NCBI GenBank assembly: GCA_964528535.1
Contig: CAZGSQ010000002.1
Location: 35,295 to 99,294 of the forward strand
Origin: CAINVV01 sp964528535
Lineage (GTDB): Bacteria > Bacteroidota > Bacteroidia > Bacteroidales > Prolixibacteraceae
DNA length: 64,000 nucleotides
Reading direction: 5' to 3'
This document shows, piece by piece, positions 46,037 to 54,790 of the stretch (the first letter of the stretch is position 1; each line of letters starts with the position of its first letter). Position numbers and translations under genes: made by a program. The notes beneath the pieces are model-generated. The model made no database searches. It saw only the letters and a program-made list of their open reading frames with translations, and was not told the origin of the DNA.

Positions 46037-46741
46037 ATGAAAAAAATTGTTGCCTTTTTATCCATGATGATTGTTGTTACCTCAATATTTGCGCAGTTCA
46101 GCCTGAAAGCTCCCGGCGTAAAATGGGACACCAAGTACAACTTTGACAAGTGCAATGTCTTTAAAATGGAGGCCTATGCCAAGAACAATGAATTGATGCG
46201 CACCTCTGATATAAATACATATTACCAGTCGGACGGAGAGAATTTTGACGTCAAATGGATTTCTAAATCAAGAGGTGGTGGCATGGAAACCATCCTGGAT
46301 ATAAAAAAGGAAATAGCTGTTCAAATGTTTGGAACCGGCGGAGGAGCTAAACCCATGTACAACGCGGGAGCATTCAAATATCCGGCAAAAGAGGATTTGA
46401 AAAGACTGGATATTGTTCCTACAAATGAAACCAAGCAAATCGCTGGTGTAACATGCAAAAAATACACTTACACCTTCAAGAAAATTTTCGGTGAGGTGTG
46501 GATTACTGACCAGGTGAACCTCAAAAATGATCTTGGGGTATTTCGTGCCTGCAAGATGCAAGCACTGCACAATACATTATCGGTTGATGGCTTTGTAATG
46601 GAGATGACGACTGAAGATGCCAGGGGAGGAAGGACTTTGATGACAACTGTTTCTCTAAAAAATGATGAAAAATATACGGTAGATCTGGCTGGAGCAGACA
46701 TGAGTACGGCCATCAACAAGGTAAATTATTATACATTTTAA
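46037..46741 (+). CDS. Exported protein, DUF4412-like
   Basis: 234 residues with a signal peptide (MKKIVAFLSMMIVVTSIFAQ). The mature part resembles DUF4412 proteins: an internal KQIAGVTCKKYTYTFKKI segment followed by EVWITDQVNLKND, the family's 'AGYxCKKY ... WxTD' pattern. The function is unknown and the match is to a short pattern only. It lies 71 bp after the FISUMP gene and 52 bp before the DUF421 gene, all on the same strand. Confidence 0.65.
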   Translation: MKKIVAFLSMMIVVTSIFAQFSLKAPGVKWDTKYNFDKCNVFKMEAYAKNNELMRTSDINTYYQSDGENFDVKWISKSRGGGMETILDIKKEIAVQMFGTGGGAKPMYNAGAFKYPAKEDLKRLDIVPTNETKQIAGVTCKKYTYTFKKIFGEVWITDQVNLKNDLGVFRACKMQALHNTLSVDGFVMEMTTEDARGGRTLMTTVSLKNDEKYTVDLAGADMSTAINKVNYYTF

Positions 46742-46793
46742 TCGTATTGAAAATCAAAGACAGCTCTTTTTCAATTGCTAAATATTGTTGCAA

Positions 46794-47501
46794 ATGCTGA
46801 TTCCTCCACTACTTGAAGTTGTACTTCGATCGGTAGCCATTTATCTATTCATCATACTGGCCATTAGGTTATTCGGTAAGAAGGAATTGGCTCAATTGTC
46901 GGTAATTGACCTTGTTTTCATCCTTCTTATCAGCAATGCAGTTCAGAATGCCATGGTGGGAAGTGACACCTCTCTTTCGGGAGGAATGGTAGCCGCACTT
47001 GCCCTGTTTGCCACCAATTTCATCTTCAAAAAAATATTGTTCAAAAGCAAGAAGATAAGTGAATTAATACAGGGAAAATCTGTCCTGTTGATCTACGAAG
47101 GAGATCTAATTTGGGAGAATCTGCAATCGGCAGAAATTACACTTGAGGAGATTGAGGCGGCGGCCCGTGAACATGGTGTCGAAAAAATCAGCGAAGTAAA
47201 ACTTGCTATTCTGGAGGTAGACGGAAATATTAGCATTGTCAGTAATGATTTTGGAAACAAAACAACGCATCAATCTCACAAAACCAAGCACAAGTTAAAG
47301 GGCAGACTCAACAATTTTAATTGGAAAGAAAAAACAGTTCGACTACGCTATATTACACCGTTCATCCAATCTTTAAAAGCTGCAGCTCTCGAACGACTTA
47401 CGAAGATTTCGATTTTGGAATCCATTTTTAATTCAACCTTAAGTTTAAAGTTAAAATGGTTGAAGACTTTTCTGATGGATGTTGAAGAAAGAATATACTG
47501 A
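46794..47501 (+). CDS. DUF421 (YetF-like) membrane protein with an antisense-overlapping tail
   Basis: 235 residues from the ATG at 46794; two in-frame TTG codons just upstream are less likely starts. Three transmembrane helices (~5-75) precede the DUF421/YetF cytoplasmic domain with IDLVFILLISNAVQNAMVG and EVKLAILEVDGNISIV. YetF-type proteins are conserved membrane proteins of unclear function. The conserved part ends near residue 165. The last ~50 codons run antisense through the 3' end of the LytTR regulator gene (154-bp overlap), so the tail may be the result of a lost stop codon. Confidence 0.82.
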   Translation: MLIPPLLEVVLRSVAIYLFIILAIRLFGKKELAQLSVIDLVFILLISNAVQNAMVGSDTSLSGGMVAALALFATNFIFKKILFKSKKISELIQGKSVLLIYEGDLIWENLQSAEITLEEIEAAAREHGVEKISEVKLAILEVDGNISIVSNDFGNKTTHQSHKTKHKLKGRLNNFNWKEKTVRLRYITPFIQSLKAAALERLTKISILESIFNSTLSLKLKWLKTFLMDVEERIY

Positions 47502-48124
47502 CGGTTTACTCTGAAAAATATTTTTGGATCAAGCTGTTCAGACAGCTCTTCGATTGTGTTGGCAATCAGATTGCGTTTGTTGTCGTAAGTCACCAAAAAG
47601 ACAGCTTTTTCCTCAGCAAAAAAACAGGCAATTTCCTCAGATCGGATGGGAACCATCACATCACCTTTGCTGACTAGGAATCGATCTCTAAAAACCGGAA
47701 TTGCAGGGATTTTAAGACCCAAAAGAACTTCATAGAGCTTTGAATTGGAGTCAGTTTTGTCATAGAATTCTTTGAGTTTATTAAATTTCTCAATGGCAAG
47801 TTCCAAATTTTTGCGTTTGATTGGTTTTAACAAATAATCGATACTGTTGTGTTCAAAAGCTTTTAATGCATACTCATCATAGGCTGTGGTAAAAATAACA
47901 GGAGTTGGAATTTTGTATTGTTCGAATACCGTAAAGCTCTTTCCATCTGCAAGTTGAATATCCATAAAGATCAAATCATAATCCGATTCTGAATTCAGAT
48001 GGTTAACGGTTGCCAGGATGGAGTCAAGTGGACCATTCACCACTGCTTCTGGCAGTATGGTTTTGATCATCTGTATCAATCTTTTGGCGGCGAACTCTTC
48101 ATCTTCAACGATTAATATTTTCAT
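47348..48124 (-). CDS. LytTR-family response regulator
   Basis: 258 residues. The receiver domain has the acceptor aspartate in YDLIFMDIQLADG (about Asp54), the FTTAYDEYALKAFEHNSIDYLLKPI block, and a LytTR DNA-binding domain (~160-255) with EIACFFAEEKAVFLVTYDNK, FFRVNRQYILS and SRSRAAAFKDW. LytTR regulators bind pairs of direct repeats about two helical turns apart. The cognate kinase gene is 73 bp upstream on the same strand. A matching operator-like repeat lies at 51810-51843. Confidence 0.95.
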   Translation of the reverse strand: MKILIVEDEEFAAKRLIQMIKTILPEAVVNGPLDSILATVNHLNSESDYDLIFMDIQLADGKSFTVFEQYKIPTPVIFTTAYDEYALKAFEHNSIDYLLKPIKRKNLELAIEKFNKLKEFYDKTDSNSKLYEVLLGLKIPAIPVFRDRFLVSKGDVMVPIRSEEIACFFAEEKAVFLVTYDNKRNLIANTIEELSEQLDPKIFFRVNRQYILSSTSIRKVFNHFNFKLKVELKMDSKIEIFVSRSRAAAFKDWMNGVI

Positions 48125-48197
48125 GGCAGAAAATTTTTGATGAAATCAGGATGAAAGTTAAGGAACTTAATTTGTCAAATAGATAGTCGATTTCAAT

Positions 48198-49265
48198 TTA
48201 TATAGATTTTTCAAACAGTGGAAGCTGTACAATAAATTTATTATTCTCTTGTTTTACGAGGATCGACTTTCCTGAAAGGTAGACATACCGGTTCCTGATA
48301 TTTTCGAGACCAACTCCTGTTGATGGTTCTCTATCAGTCTTTGGTTTGAGCGAATTCTCGACCGCGACATAAGCGTTTTCGGCAATGTAAACTCTCACAA
48401 ACAGCTGATTTTCTTTGGAAACAACATTGTGCTTGATCGCATTTTCAAGCAGCATTTGAATGGCCAGCGGAGGCATGGCATAGTGGTAATAAAGTTCGGG
48501 AATATCAAACTCAACGTGCAATTTGTCTCCAAAACGATTTTGTTGAATAAAAATATATTCTTGTGCAATTTTCAATTCGTCCCGAAGCAAAACAGCTTCC
48601 TTGTCGCGTGATTGTAGCATGTACCTCATGATTTCAGATATACTCTCCACATATCTTGAAGCGACAGGATTGTCATTCACCAGCATTAGAAGGGTATTCA
48701 AACTATTGAAGAGGAAATGAGGGTTCACCTGGTTACGCAAGGTATCATATTTTGCCTCAAGGTTGGCTTTTTCGAGTATCTGCGACCGTATGAGATTCTC
48801 CTTCCATTGAATAAAAAAGGAGACTGAAGCATAAATAGCACTTATCATGAAGGTAATAATGAGGGAGACAATGACCAGGGCAGCTTTTTCTGGTCGTGTC
48901 AGGGAAATTTTCAGAAAATATTCGACTGAAATTATCTCTCCCACTTCGACAAGCAGCACATAAAAAATAAGTGTAAAAATTTGGAATACAATGAGTTTAA
49001 ACATCTCTTTGAACATAGAAAACCTGTTGACGGAATACTGTATAATCAGCATGCTGCCATTCCAAATCAGTGCTGTACGAATGAAGGAGATCAGAAATGC
49101 TATCCAGAGCCCTCCTTCTCCATAATGGAAATCAAGCTGTAACCATGCCGACAACAGAGAAATAATGGCAATGGTTGAATATCTGATGAGATATTCCTGA
49201 CCAAATTTCCTATTGGGATCAAGTAGAATAAATTGGGGGTTCTCCAAACTTTGCTGATTTTTCAT
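48198..49265 (-). CDS. LytS-like sensor histidine kinase
   Basis: 355 residues. Four transmembrane helices (~20-160) are followed by a His_kinase domain with the phospho-acceptor in LRNQVNPHFLFNSLNTLL (about His182), then an HATPase domain with LLENAIKHNVVSKENQ and GVGLENIRNRYVYLSG. It passes phosphate to the LytTR regulator encoded directly downstream. The membrane part has no periplasmic sensor domain, as in many LytS-type kinases. The TonB receptor gene ends 18 bp upstream, so the three may be cotranscribed. Confidence 0.94.
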   Translation of the reverse strand: MKNQQSLENPQFILLDPNRKFGQEYLIRYSTIAIISLLSAWLQLDFHYGEGGLWIAFLISFIRTALIWNGSMLIIQYSVNRFSMFKEMFKLIVFQIFTLIFYVLLVEVGEIISVEYFLKISLTRPEKAALVIVSLIITFMISAIYASVSFFIQWKENLIRSQILEKANLEAKYDTLRNQVNPHFLFNSLNTLLMLVNDNPVASRYVESISEIMRYMLQSRDKEAVLLRDELKIAQEYIFIQQNRFGDKLHVEFDIPELYYHYAMPPLAIQMLLENAIKHNVVSKENQLFVRVYIAENAYVAVENSLKPKTDREPSTGVGLENIRNRYVYLSGKSILVKQENNKFIVQLPLFEKSI

Positions 49266-49283
49266 GCTCTCTGATTGAAAGTG

Positions 49284-51641
49284 TCAAAAGCGTAAACGGT
49301 ACTGCATCATGGGAAAGAAACCAAGTTGGTTCACATTTTTCACCTCCCCTGCAGAAGGACTGTACAATTGAACCAGCACATTTTTGTGGTTGGTGAAGTT
49401 CTCTACGTAGAAGATCCATTCTTGTGATATTCTACGCCAGTTGACCCTGTAACCCACCTTGATATCTGCCTTTAAAAATGGGTCAAACTGCATGCTAAAT
49501 GCCTTTGAATCATCATATTTTGTTGTATTTGCAGCTCTTGAAGCCAGCAAATCCACTGGCGTATATCTTTTACCTCCGGCACAAGTCATTTTAAAATCGA
49601 AGTTGATCACTGAATTATTTCTTACTGGTATCTCCTTACCCAACAGAAAATTTAGGACATAGTTTCCATTGAAAGCAGTATTTCTTTCAATCCCGTCACT
49701 ACCCTTGTATTTGGATGAGAAAAGTGAGATTGTTGAAAGATAGTAAAAGTTATTACTGAAAAATCTTTCAAGTGTAAATTCAAGACCGTAATTCTTTCCG
49801 GTGCCACGATTTACCAAACTGTCTTCGGCATTTACTCCCCAATTGGCGCCTGTATTCAACATACTGAAGGAAGAACTTCTCATGCCAACGGGAACTTTGT
49901 AAATATCCTGGTAGTAAGCTTCCACCTTTAATCTGGTGTTTTCAACCAGGGAATAATCGTAGGCAAGTACGAATTGATTTGATTTGGTCAGTCCAAGATG
50001 TGTGTTTGTTTCAACCAACGATCCATCTGCTAACCTGGTGCCCAAAAAATAGGTCGAGAGAGTTTGTGTTCGGGAATGCAAGCCATATCCCACGCTTAAT
50101 TTCTGTTTGGGAGATAGTTGCCAATTAAGACTAAGGCGTGGCTCAAGGTTTGAAGCTCCATTTAAGCTGAAATAGTTGTAATGAATTCCCGGGACAATAT
50201 TCAGTCGATTGTTAAATCTGTACACGGCTTGAAAATAGGGTTGAATAAGTGTCACTCCATTTGCCAATCCTCTTCCATCATCAATTACCGGTCGGAGTAC
50301 ATTTTCTTGTTGACTAAAGGTTTTTGTTAATAAGTTGAATCCCATCCGATCGACTGAAAATCCTGTCCTCACTGTAAGTTTACTGTTGTATTTTTTGTTA
50401 AAATAGCCAGTGAAAGAAGTTCTAAATTCGGCATAATTGTGGTCAACGTTTGGGTGGGCAACTGAATGTGAATCCAAAGTGTCAATTGTTGTGCCACCAT
50501 TTTGGTAAACACCCGAAATAATCAACTTTAAATAGCTTCGATCGTTCAGAAATCTTGTGTATGACAGACCCAATGTGCCCATTCGTGAGCTATTCACTAA
50601 ATTTTGTCCTTCACTCGTATAAAGGTTCTGATCGTTGTTGTTGATGGCTAACATCGAAATTTTGCTGTCTCCCCCAAGTCCAAACACAGTAATTCTGCCC
50701 TTTTTCATTGGAAAATTCAGTTTGAATGAAAAATCTTTGTACTTAGGTATTCCAGTAGTTCCAAGATTTATAATTCCACTCATGACCTCCAGGGTTGAAT
50801 ATCTAAAATTGGCCATGTACGAAGATTTATGTTTGTTGTTGAAAGGTCCTTCAGTTCCTGCTTCGAACCCATTAAAGCCTACCTGGAACAGATGTTCGTG
50901 TTTTTCGTTGTTTCCATTTCTCATGTTCAGATCGAAAACTCCACTGAGTGCATTACCATATTGGGCTGGGAAAGCACCTGTAAAGAAATCACTATTCCCC
51001 AACAGATTGTTGTTGAGCATGCCCACGGGTCCTCCGGTCGTACCCCCTTCCGCAAAATGGTTGGGATTTGGAATATCAACCTCCTCGAGACGCCAAAGAA
51101 GACCACTGGGAGAATTTCCACGAATGACTATGTCATTCCGCTGGTCATTTGCCGATGAAACTCCTGCATAGTTCATGGCCATTCTTGCAACATCACCCCT
51201 GCTACCGGCATATTTTTCAGTTTCTTCAACCGTGAATGAACGTGCACTGACTGCCGCCATTTTATTTCGGGGGTCCTCTTTCCTGGAAGAAGCTGTTACC
51301 ACAACTTCTTGTCCTGTAACAACATTTTCTTCCAATTCAACTTCTTCCAATACTTCCTTCACAGTATTCACAATGATCCCCCTAAGCAGAGCCGGATTGT
51401 AACCAACAAAACTTACCTGAACATTCTGTCTCCCAGCTGGCACGCGTTCGAGCCTAAAATTTCCATTGGCATCTGTCATGACACCTTTCAAGGGTTTTGA
51501 ATCAAGCAGGACTACAGTTGCTCCTTGCAAGGGCATTTTGGTTTCCTTGTCACGAACAATTCCTCGAATTGTTTGAACAGGCTGGGCAAGGATCGAAATT
51601 GAGAAAAAAATCACCGGCATTAATAAGGTTACTCGTTTCAT
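49284..51641 (-). CDS. TonB-dependent outer-membrane receptor with carboxypeptidase-like N-terminal domain
   Basis: 785 residues with a signal peptide (MKRVTLLMPVIFFSISILAQ). Order of domains: CarboxypepD_reg-like (~24-110, QTIRGIVRDKETKMPLQGAT), plug (~115-250, with RNDIVIRGNSPSGLLWRLEE), and a 22-strand-type barrel ending in an aromatic residue (MMQYRLRF). It imports or senses a ligand using TonB energy. It has no SusD partner. It stands directly before the LytS/LytTR pair, which suggests ligand-responsive regulation (inference). A 371-bp region separates it from the divergent exporter operon. Confidence 0.94.
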   Translation of the reverse strand: MKRVTLLMPVIFFSISILAQPVQTIRGIVRDKETKMPLQGATVVLLDSKPLKGVMTDANGNFRLERVPAGRQNVQVSFVGYNPALLRGIIVNTVKEVLEEVELEENVVTGQEVVVTASSRKEDPRNKMAAVSARSFTVEETEKYAGSRGDVARMAMNYAGVSSANDQRNDIVIRGNSPSGLLWRLEEVDIPNPNHFAEGGTTGGPVGMLNNNLLGNSDFFTGAFPAQYGNALSGVFDLNMRNGNNEKHEHLFQVGFNGFEAGTEGPFNNKHKSSYMANFRYSTLEVMSGIINLGTTGIPKYKDFSFKLNFPMKKGRITVFGLGGDSKISMLAINNNDQNLYTSEGQNLVNSSRMGTLGLSYTRFLNDRSYLKLIISGVYQNGGTTIDTLDSHSVAHPNVDHNYAEFRTSFTGYFNKKYNSKLTVRTGFSVDRMGFNLLTKTFSQQENVLRPVIDDGRGLANGVTLIQPYFQAVYRFNNRLNIVPGIHYNYFSLNGASNLEPRLSLNWQLSPKQKLSVGYGLHSRTQTLSTYFLGTRLADGSLVETNTHLGLTKSNQFVLAYDYSLVENTRLKVEAYYQDIYKVPVGMRSSSFSMLNTGANWGVNAEDSLVNRGTGKNYGLEFTLERFFSNNFYYLSTISLFSSKYKGSDGIERNTAFNGNYVLNFLLGKEIPVRNNSVINFDFKMTCAGGKRYTPVDLLASRAANTTKYDDSKAFSMQFDPFLKADIKVGYRVNWRRISQEWIFYVENFTNHKNVLVQLYSPSAGEVKNVNQLGFFPMMQYRLRF

Positions 51642-52012
51642 ATCTTCTATTTATTAAAATTGTTTGTTAAGAATCTTTGAGCCAATTGGCCAAACACCAA
51701 ATCTTCCTCTACGGAAGATTTCATCCAACAGGAATGAAAGTATCAAATCACTTTTAAGATCATCAGGAGCAATATTCGTTCAATATGTGGTAACTGGTAT
51801 CAAAATTCAGATGAACTGCACAAAATAGGAGATGAATTGCACATTTAACCGATAAAAAAAGTAGATCTTACTTCTAAAAGCTCCTCCTCAATCCATTTCT
51901 ATTCTTATCTTTGAGACCGTCAAATTTCAAAAAACCCTATATTTTGATTGTCTGATATTGTTTTAAGTTTTTTATCAATATTGAGACAAACCAAGTAGTT
52001 AACCCGTTTATT
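51642..52012. other. 371-bp divergent control region (receptor versus exporter operon)
   Basis: Non-coding. It contains the direct-repeat pair at 51810-51843 and a TATCTTTG -7-like box on the plus strand at 51906-51913, ~100 bp before the exporter operon; no TTG is found at the expected -33 distance, as is usual for activator-dependent promoters. No gene or RNA is visible. Confidence 0.5.
51810..51843 (+). promoter_or_regulatory. Paired 13-bp direct repeat, LytTR-type operator candidate
   Basis: GATGAACTGCACA (51810-51822) and GATGAATTGCACA (51831-51843) differ at one base and have a 21-bp period, i.e. two helical turns. LytTR regulators (for example VirR and AgrA) bind such paired direct repeats, and a LytTR gene lies 4 kb away. 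The repeat sits ~60 bp upstream of a -7-like box for the exporter operon. Confidence 0.55.
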
Positions 52013-53365
52013 ATGAATAAGAAACGTGTTTTTTTCATTCTTTGTTCAGCCATTGTCTTGCTTTCAATTCTGATTTATAGTTTGAACCGCAAATCCGGTG
52101 AGGAAGAAATTACCTGCGTCGTAAAAAAAGGGTCCATTGAGATCAAGGTCCACACCTCCGGTCAGCTTGAATCAGAAAATTCAGAAAATATCGTACTGCC
52201 TTCCGTTTTGTCTACTCAGAATGTCAGGGTCTATGAAATTAAGATTACAGATTTGGTGGAAGAGGGAACTGTTGTCGACTCGGGGCAATACATTGCGACC
52301 TTGGATCACAAGGTGATAGAAGAAGTTCTAACCACAGCAAGACTCGAACTTGAAGCGGCCATGGTCATTATTGAAGATGCCAAATTGGATTCAAATTTGA
52401 GTCTCAGTAACTACCGTGATTTGATTACCAACTCTCGTGCTGATGTTGAAGAACGCAAAATTGTCTTGGCAGAATCGGTCTATGAATCACCTTCAGTTAT
52501 CAAAAGAGCTGAGATGGATGTAAGCAAGTCCGAGCGAAAGCTAGAGCAGGACATCAAGGGTCTTGGCATGCGTCAGCGTCAATTGGGATCACAGATGGAG
52601 CGGAGAAATATTGATCTAAGGTTGAAACAGAAGCGCGTAGATGATCTTTTGGCACTCTATGATGCACTAAAAATTAAGGCGCCAAAACCTGGAATGGTGA
52701 TTTATGCACGAGACAGATTTGGAATAAAGATCCAAATTGGATCGGTGTTGACCCCCTGGAGTCCTGTTATTGCAACTCTGCCCGATATGACCCGGATGAT
52801 CTCTGAAACCTTCATCAATGAAATAGACATTGCTAAAATCAAAGTAGGTCAAAAAGTTACGCTGAGCATAGATGCCTTTCCCGATAAGGAACTGAAAGGT
52901 GAGGTAATCTCAGTGGCCAATATAGGACAGCCAATGCCCAAAAGTGATTCAAAAGTTTTTCTTGTTAACATTAGGGTATTTGGAAGTGATCCAGATTTAA
53001 AACCCGCCATGACCACCGGAAATTTAATCCAAACCGGTGTTTATAAAGATAAATTGTATGTCCCTTCAGAGGCAGTCTTCGAGACCGATTCTACCAAATT
53101 TGTTTATCTGAAAAAGAAAACCATTGTAAGACAATTGGTTGATGTTGGTGAGGAGAATGAAGATTTCATTGTTCTCAACAAAGGAGTTGCTGAGGGAGAT
53201 GTTCTTTTGTTGAATGAACCAGAAAAATTGGAGGAGATTGAAACAACCGGATGGGAGATATACAAGGAGCAACTGGCAAAACAAAAAGAGAAAAAATCTG
53301 ATGTAAATACTGTTTCTGCACCCGATTCGGGCAGCGTAGGAACAATTCGGCCTAGCAAGCCATGA
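52013..53365 (+). CDS. HlyD/RND-type periplasmic adaptor, first of two
   Basis: 450 residues. N-terminal anchor (~6-24), a lipoyl half-motif, a long coiled-coil hairpin (~105-230), then the second lipoyl half (IKAPKPGMVIYARD) and beta-barrel (VGQKVTLSIDAFPDKELKG). The C-terminal tail is charged and low-complexity (KQKEKKSDVNTVSAPDSG). It links an inner-membrane transporter to a TolC channel. It is clearly paralogous to the adaptor at 56275: both share an ESPxx(x)KR/K stretch, PVIATLPD, SETF/Y and a KPAMTT motif. First gene of the operon. Confidence 0.92.
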   Translation: MNKKRVFFILCSAIVLLSILIYSLNRKSGEEEITCVVKKGSIEIKVHTSGQLESENSENIVLPSVLSTQNVRVYEIKITDLVEEGTVVDSGQYIATLDHKVIEEVLTTARLELEAAMVIIEDAKLDSNLSLSNYRDLITNSRADVEERKIVLAESVYESPSVIKRAEMDVSKSERKLEQDIKGLGMRQRQLGSQMERRNIDLRLKQKRVDDLLALYDALKIKAPKPGMVIYARDRFGIKIQIGSVLTPWSPVIATLPDMTRMISETFINEIDIAKIKVGQKVTLSIDAFPDKELKGEVISVANIGQPMPKSDSKVFLVNIRVFGSDPDLKPAMTTGNLIQTGVYKDKLYVPSEAVFETDSTKFVYLKKKTIVRQLVDVGEENEDFIVLNKGVAEGDVLLLNEPEKLEEIETTGWEIYKEQLAKQKEKKSDVNTVSAPDSGSVGTIRPSKP

Positions 53366-53418
53366 TCCTGGCATTTTAAAATGTCTACCTTGATAAATGC
53401 GCATAGCAACAGTCGAAT

Positions 53419-54783
53419 ATGAAGATAAGAGCCTTTTACACAAGATATTCCTACAATGTTCAAATTGCCATTGAAGCAATTATTGCCAACAAGGTAAAAT
53501 CGCTTCTGACGGCATTGGGCATCATCTTTGGAGTTGCAGCAGTCATTAGTATGCTGGCCATCGGCAACGGAGCAGAGCAAGAAATTCTGGAACAGATCAA
53601 AATGGTTGGTGTAAACAACATTATTATTACTCCGATCTTGCAAGCGGATCAAGCCAGTGCCAACGATCCCAAAAGCAGCAGCACAACCGAAGGCAATCAA
53701 CTTGCCGGGAACAAGAAAAAATTTTCAAAAGGGCTTTCCATGCTCGATGCAAATTCGATCAAGGAGATAGTTCCAACAGTAGAGGAAGTTTGCCCCATTA
53801 TCACTTTTAATTACACTGCGATTCTTCACGATATTAGTTCTCCTGTAAAGCTCGATGGCACCAACAACACCTATTTTCACCTGTTTGATATCAAATTGGA
53901 GAGTGGCACGCTTTTTCACGACCAACACACCAAAGAGGGCTATCCTGTATGCATCATTGGTTACAACGTTAAGAATATCTTTTTCAACCAGGAATCACCC
54001 ATCGGAAAGTTCATCAAATGTGGACAGATCTGGCTTCAGGTAATTGGTGTAATTGAGAAACGAAATTTCGTCGGTTCAGGAGCCGGAACTACCGCCATCA
54101 GCAGTACAGACAACAGCATCATTATTCCTGTCAAAACAATGCTTCTAAGATTTAAAAACAGGTCACTGATACGTGGTGATCAGGTAAAATTGGCCAGTTC
54201 AAACAACAATAGCAATGCCGGAAAGACCGAAGACATCAATCAGTTGGACAAAATAATTGTTCGTGTAAAGGAGACCCAGCAGTTGACTGCAACGGCAAAA
54301 GTTGTCGGAAACATGCTGATGCGAAAACACAACGACATCCATGATTTTGATGTTAGTATTCCTGAATTGTTGTTGAAACAGCAACAAAAGACCAAGAATA
54401 TCTTCAACATTGTTCTCGGCGCCATTGCTGGTATCTCCTTGATTGTTGGTGGAATAGGTATCATGAACATCATGCTGGCATCCGTGATGGAACGAATTAG
54501 AGAGATTGGCACCCGCCAGGCCATCGGTGCCTCCAGAAAAGATATTGTCTTCCAATTTTTATCTGAATCTACCTTGATCAGTTTGGCTGGCGGATTGATT
54601 GGCATAGTTCTGGGTGTGATCCTATCCAAAGTCATTCAAACAATGTTTGATATTAAGACCATTATATCGCTTTTTTCGATATTTATTTCATTTGGCGTAT
54701 CTGTCTTTATTGGGATCACTTTTGGCTATCTTCCTGCCAAAAAGGCTGCTGATAAAGATCCCGTTGAATCATTAAGACAATAA
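53419..54783 (+). CDS. MacB/FtsX-type ABC transporter permease without fused ATPase
   Basis: 454 residues. A first transmembrane helix (ALGIIFGVAAVISMLAIGNG) is followed by a large MacB_PCD periplasmic domain (~50-320) and an FtsX domain with three C-terminal helices (GGIGIMNIMLASVMERIREI, SLAGGLIGIVLGVILSKVI). The 'ERIREIGTRQAIGA' coupling helix is typical. No Walker motifs are present in it or in any neighbour, so its ATPase must be supplied from elsewhere. MacB-type permeases push substrates from the periplasm through adaptor and TolC. It lies between adaptor 1 and the TolC gene. Confidence 0.93.
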   Translation: MKIRAFYTRYSYNVQIAIEAIIANKVKSLLTALGIIFGVAAVISMLAIGNGAEQEILEQIKMVGVNNIIITPILQADQASANDPKSSSTTEGNQLAGNKKKFSKGLSMLDANSIKEIVPTVEEVCPIITFNYTAILHDISSPVKLDGTNNTYFHLFDIKLESGTLFHDQHTKEGYPVCIIGYNVKNIFFNQESPIGKFIKCGQIWLQVIGVIEKRNFVGSGAGTTAISSTDNSIIIPVKTMLLRFKNRSLIRGDQVKLASSNNNSNAGKTEDINQLDKIIVRVKETQQLTATAKVVGNMLMRKHNDIHDFDVSIPELLLKQQQKTKNIFNIVLGAIAGISLIVGGIGIMNIMLASVMERIREIGTRQAIGASRKDIVFQFLSESTLISLAGGLIGIVLGVILSKVIQTMFDIKTIISLFSIFISFGVSVFIGITFGYLPAKKAADKDPVESLRQ

Positions 54784-54790
54784 TTTCACC

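Noticed and set aside
50635..51171. 178-codon plus-strand frame inside the TonB receptor gene
   Set aside because: Lies opposite the conserved plug and first barrel strands; no start context or recognisable domain.
53104..53700. 198-codon minus-strand frame across the adaptor/permease junction
   Set aside because: Antisense to the end of one recognised gene and the start of the next; translation looks random. It also cannot supply the missing ATPase, since no Walker motif is present.
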